Shown here: positions 1 to 5,508 of the stretch, piece by piece
How the letters are laid out: the number at the start of each line of letters is the position of its first letter
Position numbering within the stretch: position 1 is the stretch's first letter
From: Acidobacteriota bacterium
GTDB lineage: Bacteria > Acidobacteriota > Vicinamibacteria > Vicinamibacterales > 2-12-FULL-66-21
Assembly (NCBI GenBank): GCA_013694635.1
Contig: JACDCA010000522.1
Coordinates: forward strand, 1-5,508
Direction of reading: 5' to 3'
DNA length: 5,508 bases
The notes under the pieces: generated by a model
Database searches by the model: none
What the model saw: the letters and a program-made list of their open reading frames with translations, nothing else
What the model was told of the DNA's origin: nothing
Made by a program: the position numbers and the translations under genes

Positions 1-31
1 GTGGCGTATTTCTTGCGGATAATGGCAGGGC

Positions 32-1765
32 ATGCTCGCCAAGATCCTCACGCCGGCGCAGGATGAGCTGCTCCGTGAGGAGCGGAAGATACTCACGCGC
101 CTGAAAGCGGCGCTGGTTCGATTCAACACCGCCCCCGAGCATCAATCGGCCCTCGACAAATCCATCGAGCAGCTGGACGAACTGTTCCTGCTCGTCATCG
201 TCGGCGAATTCAATTCCGGAAAGAGCGCCTTCATCAACGCGCTCGTCGGCGCCCAGGTCGCACAGGAGGGAGTGACCCCGACGACGGCGCAAATCAATGT
301 GCTGCAGTATGGCGAGACGGCCACGCGGCAGGTGCGCGATGCCGCGCTGCACATCATCACCGCGCCGGCCCCCATCCTGCGCGACATCCACATTGTTGAC
401 ACACCGGGCACCAACGCGATCATCCGCGAGCACGAAGCGATCACCGCCGATTTCGTTCCACGGTCCGACCTGGTGCTGTTCGTCACGTCCGCCGACCGTC
501 CGTACACCGAGACGGAACGCGCGTTTCTCGAGCAGGTCCGCGGCTGGGGCAAAAAGGTCGTCATCGTCATCAACAAGATCGACATCCTCGAGACCGCGCA
601 GGTCGAGGAAGTGCGGGCGTTCGTCGCCGACAGCGCTCGCGCGTTGCTCGGTTTCAGCCCCGAGATTTTCCCCGTCAGCTCGCGGCTCGCGCTGAAGGGG
701 AAGCAGGGGGATGCTTCGTCCTGGGCGGCGAGCCGGTTCGAGGCGCTCGAGCAATACATCACGACGTCCCTCGACGCGCCGGGACGCATCCATCTCAAGC
801 TCCTGAATCCGCTCGGCGTCGGGTCGGCGCTGACCGAGCGACACGGAACGATCGTCCGCGAGCGGCTCGCGCTGCTGAAGGAAGACTATGCCGCGCTGGA
901 AGAGATCGAGAGCCAGCTGCAGGTCTACCAGGACGACCTCGGACGCGACTTCCAGTTCCGCATGGCGGATATCGACAAGATCCTGCTCGAGATGGAGCGC
1001 CGCGGCCATGATTACTTCGACGACACCCTGCGGATCGGCCGGATCATGGACCTGTTGAATCGGAGCCGTGTCCAGCAGGGATTCGAGCAGCGCGTCGTCG
1101 CCGACGCGCCGCAACAGATCGAACGGAAGGTCGGCGAGCTGGTGGACTGGCTCGTCGCCGCCGATCTCCGGCAATGGCAGGCGGTCACCGCGCATCTTTC
1201 GGAGCGGCGTCGCCAGTACCGGGACCGCATTGTCGGCGACGATTCGGGGGAGTTTCATTACGATCGGACGCGTCTCATCGACTCCGCCGGGCGGGAGGCG
1301 CAGCGCGTGGTCGACTCCTACGATCAGCGTCACGAGGCGCAGCTCATTGCCGACAACGCGCGCAATGCGGTTGCGGCGACCGCTGCCGCGGGTGCGGGTG
1401 CGCTGGGGCTCGGCACGATCGTCACGATTGCCGCCTCGACCGCTGCCGCGGACATTACGGGCATCGTGCTGGCGTCAGTCGTTGCGGCGATCGGCTTCTT
1501 CATCCTGCCGGCGAAAAGGCAACGCGCCAAGGAGGAGATGCGGAAGAAGATCGGCGACGTGCGCCAGCGTTTGTCGGAGGCTTTGAAGAAGCAGTTCGCG
1601 CAGGAGATTCAGCGGAGCGGCGACCGGATCCGCGAGAGCATCGCGCCGTACAGCCGCTTCATTCGTTCCGAGGGGGACAAGCTGAAGACCGTCGATCAGG
1701 AATTGCGCGAGATCGCGGCGTCGATTGCGAGTCTGCGCGAGCGCATCGAGCACCCCGCCGCGTAG
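32..1765 (+). CDS. Dynamin-like large GTPase with C-terminal membrane hairpin
   Basis: This 577-residue protein is a bacterial dynamin-like GTPase, a family that binds and remodels the inner membrane using GTP. Seen in the sequence: P-loop GEFNSGKS (residues 58-65), switch I threonines in VTPTT (81-85), G3 DTPG (123-126), G4 NKID (181-184) and a G5-like VSS (215-217). A long, mostly helical charged region follows (about 265-440). Two hydrophobic segments come next (about 446-469 and 475-494), then a basic stretch (KRQRAK) and a C-terminal helical region. This order of GTPase domain, helical stalk, membrane paddle and returning helix matches the family, and the length is typical. ATG 32 is the only plausible start: an in-frame TAA lies at 20-22 and the next in-frame Met is residue 311. 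The ribosome binding site is weak (GGCAGGG, too close to the ATG). Roles known in the family include membrane stress repair, cytokinesis and phage defence; none can be assigned here. The gene converges on the acetyltransferase gene. Confidence 0.9.
   Translation: MLAKILTPAQDELLREERKILTRLKAALVRFNTAPEHQSALDKSIEQLDELFLLVIVGEFNSGKSAFINALVGAQVAQEGVTPTTAQINVLQYGETATRQVRDAALHIITAPAPILRDIHIVDTPGTNAIIREHEAITADFVPRSDLVLFVTSADRPYTETERAFLEQVRGWGKKVVIVINKIDILETAQVEEVRAFVADSARALLGFSPEIFPVSSRLALKGKQGDASSWAASRFEALEQYITTSLDAPGRIHLKLLNPLGVGSALTERHGTIVRERLALLKEDYAALEEIESQLQVYQDDLGRDFQFRMADIDKILLEMERRGHDYFDDTLRIGRIMDLLNRSRVQQGFEQRVVADAPQQIERKVGELVDWLVAADLRQWQAVTAHLSERRRQYRDRIVGDDSGEFHYDRTRLIDSAGREAQRVVDSYDQRHEAQLIADNARNAVAATAAAGAGALGLGTIVTIAASTAAADITGIVLASVVAAIGFFILPAKRQRAKEEMRKKIGDVRQRLSEALKKQFAQEIQRSGDRIRESIAPYSRFIRSEGDKLKTVDQELREIAASIASLRERIEHPAA
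1377..1451 (+). repeat. 15-nt direct repeat, 60 nt apart, in the membrane hairpin of the GTPase
   Basis: The sequence CGACCGCTGCCGCGG occurs at 1377-1391 and again at 1437-1451, exactly 60 nt (20 codons) apart and in frame. The copies encode the starts of two consecutive 20-residue blocks (449-468 and 469-488), each beginning with x-TAAA and continuing as a hydrophobic segment. This could reflect an ancient duplication of one membrane helix. Alanine-rich GC-rich coding could also produce it by chance. Confidence 0.5.
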
Positions 1766-1825
1766 CTATAGTCCAAGGCCTTAGGGCTGTGACAGCTGTA
1801 GTTCAGCGCTTTAGGGCTGCCTGTG
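1766..1825. repeat. Two diverged tandem hairpin units in the convergent spacer
   Basis: Two 24-nt units start at 1766 and 1796 (offset 30) and match at 19 of 24 positions, sharing TTAGGGCTG. Each folds into a small hairpin with one G-G mismatch: AGGCC-TTA-GGGCT at 1776-1788 and CAGCGC-TTTA-GGGCTG at 1804-1819. An outer 6-bp inverted repeat (AGCTAT at 1764-1769, ATAGCT at 1829-1834) encloses both and overlaps the stop codons of the two convergent genes. It resembles a short dispersed intergenic repeat, and it may also act as a transcript 3' end for both genes. There is no U-tract, so a classical intrinsic terminator is not supported. Confidence 0.55.
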
Positions 1826-1833
1826 CCGATAGC

Positions 1834-2496
1834 TCAGTGAACGCTCGGCCCGCATGCCAGTTGCAGCGTCCGCCACTCGCTGGCGAGGACGGTCCAGAGC
1901 ACCTGGTCCAGGTACTCGCCGTTGCGAAGGAGCGACCGGCGCAGGATCCCTTCCTGAGTCGCGCCGAGTTTGCGCAGCGCTCCGTTGCCGCGCCCGTTCT
2001 TCACGGCGGCGCGCGCTTCGAGCCTGTGGACGCCCACCACATCAAAAGTGAATTCGATGACCAGCTGCGCCGCTTCGTGGAAGATTCCACTACCCCAGAA
2101 ACTGAATCCGAGAGCGAAGCCCCATTCGGCGGTCGCAAACTGCGGGTCGAGCTGGCGCACCTGGATGAGGCCGACGGCAACATCCATCCCCTTCGGCACG
2201 ATGCCGAAGCAGACGTATCGGCCGGCCGCGCGTTCCCGTTGCGTCCACGCGATGAATCGCTCGAATCCTGCAACGGTCGTCGGAGGTGACGAGATGAATC
2301 GTGCGACTTCATCGGTCGAGAGCATGGCCAGCAGCGACCGCGCGTCGGTCGATCGGAGTTCGCGCAATGTAACCACCGCTCCGCGCACCGACGGCAGGCA
2401 GACGCGCCAGTCTCTGCCGACGTTGCGTGCACGCGCCTCGTTCTTAGGGGCGGTGGCGGGCATCACCATCTCATTGCCCAGGGGCGTGTTCGCCAT
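1834..2496 (-). CDS. GNAT-family N-acetyltransferase, RimJ/RimL-like
   Basis: This 220-residue cytoplasmic protein belongs to the acetyl-CoA-dependent GNAT superfamily, RimJ/RimL type. These enzymes acetylate protein N-termini, such as those of ribosomal proteins, or small amines. The conserved core begins near residue 39 with GAVVTLRELRSTDA, the usual N-terminal strand and helix. The acetyl-CoA-binding segment is FALGFSFWGSGIFHEAAQ (127-144), where WGSG replaces the common WGKG. The C-terminal motif HRLEARAAVKN...NGALRKLGATQEGILR (157-186) is typical of the family. About 38 poorly conserved residues precede the core. ATG 2496 is chosen because it directly follows the TAA of the upstream protease gene, and a GAGGGTGG ribosome binding site (2504-2511) lies 7 nt before it. 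In-frame ATGs at 2469 and 2463 are possible but less well placed. The substrate cannot be read from the sequence. Confidence 0.88.
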   Translation of the reverse strand: MANTPLGNEMVMPATAPKNEARARNVGRDWRVCLPSVRGAVVTLRELRSTDARSLLAMLSTDEVARFISSPPTTVAGFERFIAWTQRERAAGRYVCFGIVPKGMDVAVGLIQVRQLDPQFATAEWGFALGFSFWGSGIFHEAAQLVIEFTFDVVGVHRLEARAAVKNGRGNGALRKLGATQEGILRRSLLRNGEYLDQVLWTVLASEWRTLQLACGPSVH

Positions 2497-2511
2497 TTAC
2501 AGGCCACCCTC
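2497..2511 (-). promoter_or_regulatory. Ribosome binding site inside the protease 3' end, with TAAATG junction
   Basis: On the minus strand GAGGGTGG (2511-2504) lies within the last codons of the subtilase. Seven bases later the protease stop TAA (2499-2497) is followed at once by the ATG (2496-2494) of the acetyltransferase. The two reading frames abut with no spacer, an arrangement typical of translational coupling within one transcript. Confidence 0.7.
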
Positions 2512-4419
2512 GGAGGTTGTTCCCCAGACGATGTTGAACATGTCGGAGGATGCGCTGCTCCACGCGGCGCCGGTCGGCTCGCCGCTGGTGCCCCAGACGA
2601 TGTTGGTGCCCCAGACGATGTTCGTACCCCACACGATGTTGAAGCAGTCGCCGCCGCCGCAGGCGGTGCCCCAGACGATGTTCCAGCTGTCCTGCGCGGT
2701 GCCCCAGACGATGTTGAAGGCATCCGTTGCGGTGCCCCACACGATGTTGAAGGCTTCGTCGGCGGTGCCCCAGACGGTGTTGGTGCCCCAGACGATATTT
2801 CCCGTACCCCACACGGGCGCGTCCTGGACGTTCTTCGACGTGCCCCAGACGATGTTGAAGCAGGTTTCGTCGGCGCACTTCGTGCCCCACACGATGTTGG
2901 CGCCCGAAACGTCCTTGGCGTCACCCCACACGACGCCTCTGGCCCAGGCGTTCGCGAGCGGGCTGATCGCGCCACTCCGCAAAAGCTGATTGCCCCACGC
3001 CACCCGACGGCTCCACGTTGCCGCGCCCGGATAGCGGTCTCCGTTGCGGGCCGTGGCGAAGTAGCGGACCAGATCGACGGCGCCCTTAGTGTTCACGGCG
3101 CCGCCTCCCTGCGTGAGCGGGTCGTACTGCGAATAGGTCTGGGCGGTGTACTGCAGGACGGCCTTCACCAGGTTCGGCGTGAGCTGCGGATTCGCCTGCA
3201 TCATCAGCGCGACGGTGCCGCTGACCACTGGGGCCGCCATGCTGGTGCCGCTCAGCGACAAGTACGGCCTGTACTGCGTGCTCACCGTCCCGTCGATGGT
3301 GTGCGAGAACATCGTCCGATACAGAAGGCTGGTGGGATCGCTCAGGGAAACGATGCCGGTGCCCGGAGCGACGATGTCCGGCTTTGCGGCATAGTCGTAC
3401 GCCGACGGACCCCGGGAGCTGTACGGGGCCACCGTGTCGTCTTTGCGCGTCAGCGTGCCGCCGTGGCTCATCGCGCCGACAGTCAAGACCCATGGAGCGT
3501 TGCCTGGAGCCGTGATCCCGCCGTACTGCGGATCCCCGTTGCTGTTGCGGCCGAAATTCCCCGCCGCCGTGACGACGACGATGCCGGCGTCCACCGCGCG
3601 TTTTGCCGCGAGAGTCAGGGGATCGACGCTGTAGGAGCTTGTGACCGCCGCACCCACCGACAGGTTGATCACGCGGATGTTGTGCTCGGCGCGGTGACGC
3701 ACCGCGTAGTCGAGCGCCGCGATCACGTCGCTGATGACGCCGCGGCCCTCTCCGTCGAGCACCTTGAGACTGACGATGTGCGAGGCGGGGGCAATGCCGG
3801 CACGGGCCCCGGCGCTGTCGTAACCGTTCCCGGCGATCACTCCGGCGACGTGCGTGCCGTGGCCGTTATCGTCGTAGGCATTACGACGACCGTTCACGAA
3901 ATCGGCGAATTCCACGACGCGCTGGCTGCCAATGGTCCGGACGGCATTGCGCGACCCCGTGTAGCCCAGGTCGTCATGCCATGAGGTGATGCCGGAGTCG
4001 ATGACCGCCACGCCAATGCCGGCGCCGTCGTAGCCGTACGATTTCTGAACCGCGCGCGCGCCCACGACCGCGCTGACCGTCGCCATCGTCGCCAGCGTCG
4101 GCCGGTCTTCATCGATCCGCGAGACGACGTCGAGCGCAGCCAGTTTCTTCAGGAGGCCGTTCGGGAGCTCGACGACCTGACCGTTCATCGACTCGAGGCG
4201 GCGTCCCAGGCGCCCCCCGAGGCTCGCTACCTTTGCGGAGTCGTCCTGACCGTTCCACGTAATGATCGCGCGCGACCATCCTTTGCGGTTTGCCCGGTCC
4301 CTCAACGCGTCGTCGAGTTTGTGCTCTCCCTGCGCGTAGGCCGGGGGGCAAATGGCCCCGACCAGCAGCAGTGACAGCGCAAGGTGCAGAAGCGAGCGAG
4401 ATCGAAACACGGCTCTCAA
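2497..4419 (-). CDS. Secreted subtilisin-like serine protease (family S8) with C-terminal NIVWGT repeat domain
   Basis: This 640-residue exported endopeptidase has, in order: a signal peptide (about 1-29, hydrophobic LLHLALSLLLVGAI, likely cut after AYA-29); an inhibitor-I9-like propeptide (about 48-108); the S8 catalytic domain (about 125-455); and a repeat tail (472-634). The catalytic triad is Asp141 (VAVIDSG), His187 (NGHGTHVAG) and Ser393 (SGTSMAAP), with oxyanion Asn288 (AAGN), so it should be active. The tail carries ten exact NIVWGT copies, and its two Cys-X4-Cys loops are the only cysteines outside the signal peptide. The usual C-terminal prepeptidase or secretion domains were not recognised. 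Numbering uses TTG 4419, the outermost start; an in-frame TAA lies at 4461-4459. GTG at 4410, with AAAGG nine bases upstream, is the likelier true start (637 residues). The stop abuts the acetyltransferase start. The tail may anchor or target the enzyme; this is inference. Confidence 0.93.
   Translation of the reverse strand: MRAVFRSRSLLHLALSLLLVGAICPPAYAQGEHKLDDALRDRANRKGWSRAIITWNGQDDSAKVASLGGRLGRRLESMNGQVVELPNGLLKKLAALDVVSRIDEDRPTLATMATVSAVVGARAVQKSYGYDGAGIGVAVIDSGITSWHDDLGYTGSRNAVRTIGSQRVVEFADFVNGRRNAYDDNGHGTHVAGVIAGNGYDSAGARAGIAPASHIVSLKVLDGEGRGVISDVIAALDYAVRHRAEHNIRVINLSVGAAVTSSYSVDPLTLAAKRAVDAGIVVVTAAGNFGRNSNGDPQYGGITAPGNAPWVLTVGAMSHGGTLTRKDDTVAPYSSRGPSAYDYAAKPDIVAPGTGIVSLSDPTSLLYRTMFSHTIDGTVSTQYRPYLSLSGTSMAAPVVSGTVALMMQANPQLTPNLVKAVLQYTAQTYSQYDPLTQGGGAVNTKGAVDLVRYFATARNGDRYPGAATWSRRVAWGNQLLRSGAISPLANAWARGVVWGDAKDVSGANIVWGTKCADETCFNIVWGTSKNVQDAPVWGTGNIVWGTNTVWGTADEAFNIVWGTATDAFNIVWGTAQDSWNIVWGTACGGGDCFNIVWGTNIVWGTNIVWGTSGEPTGAAWSSASSDMFNIVWGTTSEGGL
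2518..3006 (-). repeat. Hexapeptide repeat region encoding NIVWGT and variants
   Basis: This covers residues 472-634 of the subtilase. Exact NIVWGT copies start at residues 508, 522, 541, 558, 569, 580, 594, 600, 606 and 629. Degenerate copies are RVAWGN (472), GVVWGD (495), APVWGT (534) and NTVWGT (547). Spacing is mostly 6, 11 or 14 residues, and the commonest full unit is about 11 residues, as in FNIVWGTATDA. Linkers tend to hold an acidic residue and then Phe or Trp just before the Asn. Alternating hydrophobic residues followed by Gly suggest short beta strands with turns, but no fold can be proven by eye. Confidence 0.9.
2587..2640 (-). repeat. Three back-to-back 18-bp units within the NIVWGT region
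   Basis: Residues 594-611 are three contiguous NIVWGT units. The DNA of the units at 2587-2604 and 2605-2622 is identical over all 18 bases. The third unit (2623-2640) matches at 15 of 18, differing only at third codon positions. This indicates recent in-frame tandem duplication at this spot. Confidence 0.85.
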
Positions 4420-4425
4420 CCTTTC
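4420..4425 (-). promoter_or_regulatory. Candidate ribosome binding site favouring the GTG start of the protease
   Basis: Minus-strand GAAAGG occupies 4425-4420. It directly touches the TTG at 4419, which leaves no spacer, but lies nine bases before the in-frame GTG at 4410. This spacing favours GTG as the initiation codon. The signal peptide is intact from either start. Confidence 0.5.
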
Positions 4426-4505
4426 GAAAGTGCGGCGACAAAGAGTCCCAAAAAGACTTTAAGTGTACGTCCCATTGAGCATCTTTCCAGCCAGCGCAAA
4501 TCGAC

Positions 4506-4525
4506 CTCGTCAAACCACGTCAAAC
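4506..4525 (-). promoter_or_regulatory. Two 10-bp direct repeats (GTTTGACGNG) upstream of the protease
   Basis: On the minus strand GTTTGACGTG is followed immediately by GTTTGACGAG, differing at one base. A 10-bp period puts both copies on the same face of the helix, as in sites for OmpR/PhoB-type response regulators. Each copy also contains TTGACG, close to a -35 element, but I find no convincing -10 box 16-18 bases downstream. The site lies about 90 bp upstream of the protease start. Its role as an operator is inferred. Confidence 0.35.
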
Positions 4526-4538
4526 GCTTTTATTGCAA

Positions 4539-4557
4539 CAACTTAACAGTTGAGTTG
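4539..4557. promoter_or_regulatory. 19-bp near-perfect dyad, possible operator
   Basis: CAACTTAACAGTTGAGTTG is symmetric about 4548, with eight of nine base pairs complementary and one T/G mismatch. It lies upstream of the protease and of the TTTGACG repeats in the protease reading direction. Length and symmetry suit a dimeric repressor site. A hairpin (GCAAC...GTTGC, 4535-4558) is also possible. No U-tract follows on either strand, so a terminator is unlikely. Confidence 0.35.
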
Positions 4558-4563
4558 CTTTGA

Positions 4564-4605
4564 GGCACAGGGTCACATTCCACGGCTGTATGTGCCGTAA
4601 TGGAA
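4564..4605. other. Overlapping hairpins in the 3' flank of the permease gene
   Basis: Two mutually exclusive stems are visible. One pairs TTCCA plus CGGC (4578-4586) with GCCG plus TGGAA (4594-4605), leaving a TAA bulge. The other pairs GGCACA (4564-4569) with TGTGCC (4591-4596). They begin about 35 bp past the permease stop in its reading direction and may shape the 3' end of that transcript. Neither is followed by a U-run in that direction. Confidence 0.3.
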
Positions 4606-4640
4606 CACTTGAGTCTTTTTGTGTTAGGGCGACGGCCTTA

Positions 4641-5508
4641 TTAGCGGATTGCGGGCTCGGATTCGGCGCCGTTGGCGACCAGGAGATGCGTCGCCAGCAC
4701 GGCCGCCACGATGGCTCCTGCCGGCGCCAGCATCCATGGCGCCTCGGTGATGGCCGCGATCCGACCCGCGTCTTGAAGCATCACGCCCCAGCTTGCGGAG
4801 GGTTCCGCAAAACCGAGGCCGAGGTAGGAGAGAGTGGCTTCCGCGAGAATAAAGGCCGGAAATAAGAGAAAAGCCTGAGTCGCGAGATGCGAGCGAGCCG
4901 CTGGCAGCAGGTGACGCAGCAGAATTCGCAACCGTCCAGCCCCCATCGCGTACGCAGCTTCTGCGTACTCACGGCGCCGCTCGGCGGCGATGACCGCTCG
5001 AACACCCCGTGCCGGCAACGGCCACGAGGCGACGGCCAGTACGAGCACGATCGTCCAGAAAACTTCAGACCTCTCGAGCGCGAGCGGGAGCGACGCGCGA
5101 AGCGTGACGATGACATACGCCGCCGGAAGGATGACGATGAAGTCGGCGACCGCCATGATGATGCGATCGGCGGCGCCGCCGGCGAATCCGGCGATGGCCC
5201 CTGCCAGCGCGCCGGCGCCGATTGCGAACATCGTGGCGACGATCGCGACGGCCAGCGACCAACGGGCGCCGTACGCGACGCGGGAGAAGACGTCCCTGCC
5301 CAGGGGATCTGCGCCGAGTGGAAACCACACGACGGCCTCCGGAGATGCGAGCCGTCCGCCGCTGAAGAAGCGAAGCGGCGCCGGACGCGACACATCCTCG
5401 ACGTACCGACGCTCGAGTCGATCCCTCACGATCAGCGGATAGACGAACGGCCTGCGCCACCGTCCGTCGTGACCGACGATCCGTGGCAGCATCGGGGGGG
5501 CGTAGGCG
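4641..5508 (-). CDS. ABC transporter permease, DppC/OppC family (5' end outside the window)
   Basis: This is an inner-membrane permease of the peptide/nickel (DppC/OppC-like) ABC importer family. It would pair with a DppB-like subunit, ATPases and a periplasmic binding protein, none of which lie in this window. Numbering from Met at 5492, the family signature LGADPLGRDVFSR is at 59-71. The ATPase-docking EAA loop EYAEAAYAMGAG...LRHLLP is at 175-197. ILAEATLSYLGLG (215-227) and SASWGVMLQDAG (232-243) are also typical. Five membrane segments are visible (about 80-102, 110-131, 145-163, 203-226, 252-274). The usual first N-terminal segment is missing. The frame stays open upstream of the Met at 5492 (AYAPP before it) to the window edge, so the true start is probably outside and the gene is partial. 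It ends with tandem stops TAATAA. The substrate is not determined; peptides are likely. Confidence 0.9.
   Translation of the reverse strand, partial: AYAPPMLPRIVGHDGRWRRPFVYPLIVRDRLERRYVEDVSRPAPLRFFSGGRLASPEAVVWFPLGADPLGRDVFSRVAYGARWSLAVAIVATMFAIGAGALAGAIAGFAGGAADRIIMAVADFIVILPAAYVIVTLRASLPLALERSEVFWTIVLVLAVASWPLPARGVRAVIAAERRREYAEAAYAMGAGRLRILLRHLLPAARSHLATQAFLLFPAFILAEATLSYLGLGFAEPSASWGVMLQDAGRIAAITEAPWMLAPAGAIVAAVLATHLLVANGAESEPAIR

Larger units (their letters stand above)
4449..4621. repeat. Imperfect inverted repeat flanking about 171 bp upstream of the protease
   Basis: CAAAAAGACTTTAAGTGT (4449-4466) reappears inverted as ACACTTGAGTCTTTTTG (4605-4621). The arms differ by one substitution and one extra base. 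Moving inward, both arms continue with further short matches in the same order (CCATT, GCA, CAGCC, GACC, TCAAA), which suggests a longer, diverged inverted duplication. The segment lies between the permease stop and the protease start and has no coding frame of its own. It could be a relic miniature element or paired regulatory sites. No target-site duplication is visible. Confidence 0.45.

Noticed and set aside
1..66. Possible 3' end of an upstream gene overlapping the GTPase start
   Set aside because: Frame 1 is open to TGA at 64-66 and frame 2 ends at TAA 20-22, but the stretch is too short to tell which, if either, is coding.
142..798. Minus-strand open frame opposite the GTPase domain
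   Set aside because: It lies fully antisense to the conserved GTP-binding motifs and has no recognisable domain. High GC content commonly leaves such frames open.
2463..2975. Minus-strand open frames rich in TSSGAP or HRLGH repeats (2463-2975 and 2471-2890)
   Set aside because: These are out-of-frame readings of the NIVWGT-encoding DNA, without signal, domain or a convincing start.
1970..2989. Long plus-strand open frame with VPQTML-type repeats opposite the protease tail
   Set aside because: The repeat unit length is a multiple of three and lacks stops in several frames, so antisense frames stay open. The protein has no domain, and the opposite strand carries the intact S8 protease and GNAT genes.
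2518..3006. Regularly spaced DNA repeats that might be a CRISPR array
   Set aside because: The units are in frame within the protease, are only about 18 bp long and have spacers of varying length, all multiples of three. No cas gene is nearby.
4332..4359. Cysteine 24 of the protease as a lipoprotein anchor
   Set aside because: The residues before Cys24 are G-A-I, which do not fit a lipobox. A clear signal peptidase I site (AYA before Gln30) follows.
4611..4625. T-run at 4616-4620 as an intrinsic terminator on the plus strand
   Set aside because: The nearest hairpin ends ten bases earlier and no plus-strand gene precedes it. The T-run is better explained as part of the inverted-repeat arm.

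Overview
This GC-rich window from an unidentified bacterium carries four protein-coding genes and no RNA genes, CRISPR array or transposase. The best guess for the source is an acidobacterial-type genome. This rests on the Trp-Gly hexapeptide tail of the secreted subtilase, the style of the DppC-like permease N-terminus and the short hairpin repeats between genes. It is inference from family resemblance and not a measured placement.

Layout. Positions 32-1765 (+) encode a dynamin-like large GTPase with a complete set of GTP-binding motifs and a C-terminal membrane hairpin. Its stop codon converges on that of a GNAT acetyltransferase (1834-2496, -) across a 68-bp spacer filled by two diverged 24-nt hairpin units. 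The acetyltransferase start codon directly abuts the stop codon of a secreted S8 subtilase (2497-4419, -), giving TAAATG, so these two are probably co-transcribed and translationally coupled. Upstream of the subtilase, a 221-bp non-coding region (4420-4640) is unusually structured. It holds a 16-17-nt inverted repeat enclosing about 171 bp, a 10-bp-period TTTGACG direct repeat, a 19-bp dyad and a further hairpin. At the right edge, 4641-5508 (-) is the 3' part of a DppC/OppC-family ABC permease that runs out of the window.

How the genes relate. The subtilase and acetyltransferase form one expression unit. The permease (nutrient import, probably peptides) lies upstream on the same strand but is separated by the structured region, so the subtilase probably has its own promoter. 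A secreted protease next to an oligopeptide-type importer fits protein scavenging, but that link is only inferred. The dynamin-like gene is on the other strand and is probably an independent unit.

The most unusual item is the C-terminal domain of the subtilase. It has ten exact NIVWGT hexapeptides plus four degenerate copies over about 163 residues. Two Cys-X4-Cys loops hold the only cysteines of the mature enzyme. The enzyme core is ordinary; I know of no established function for this tail.
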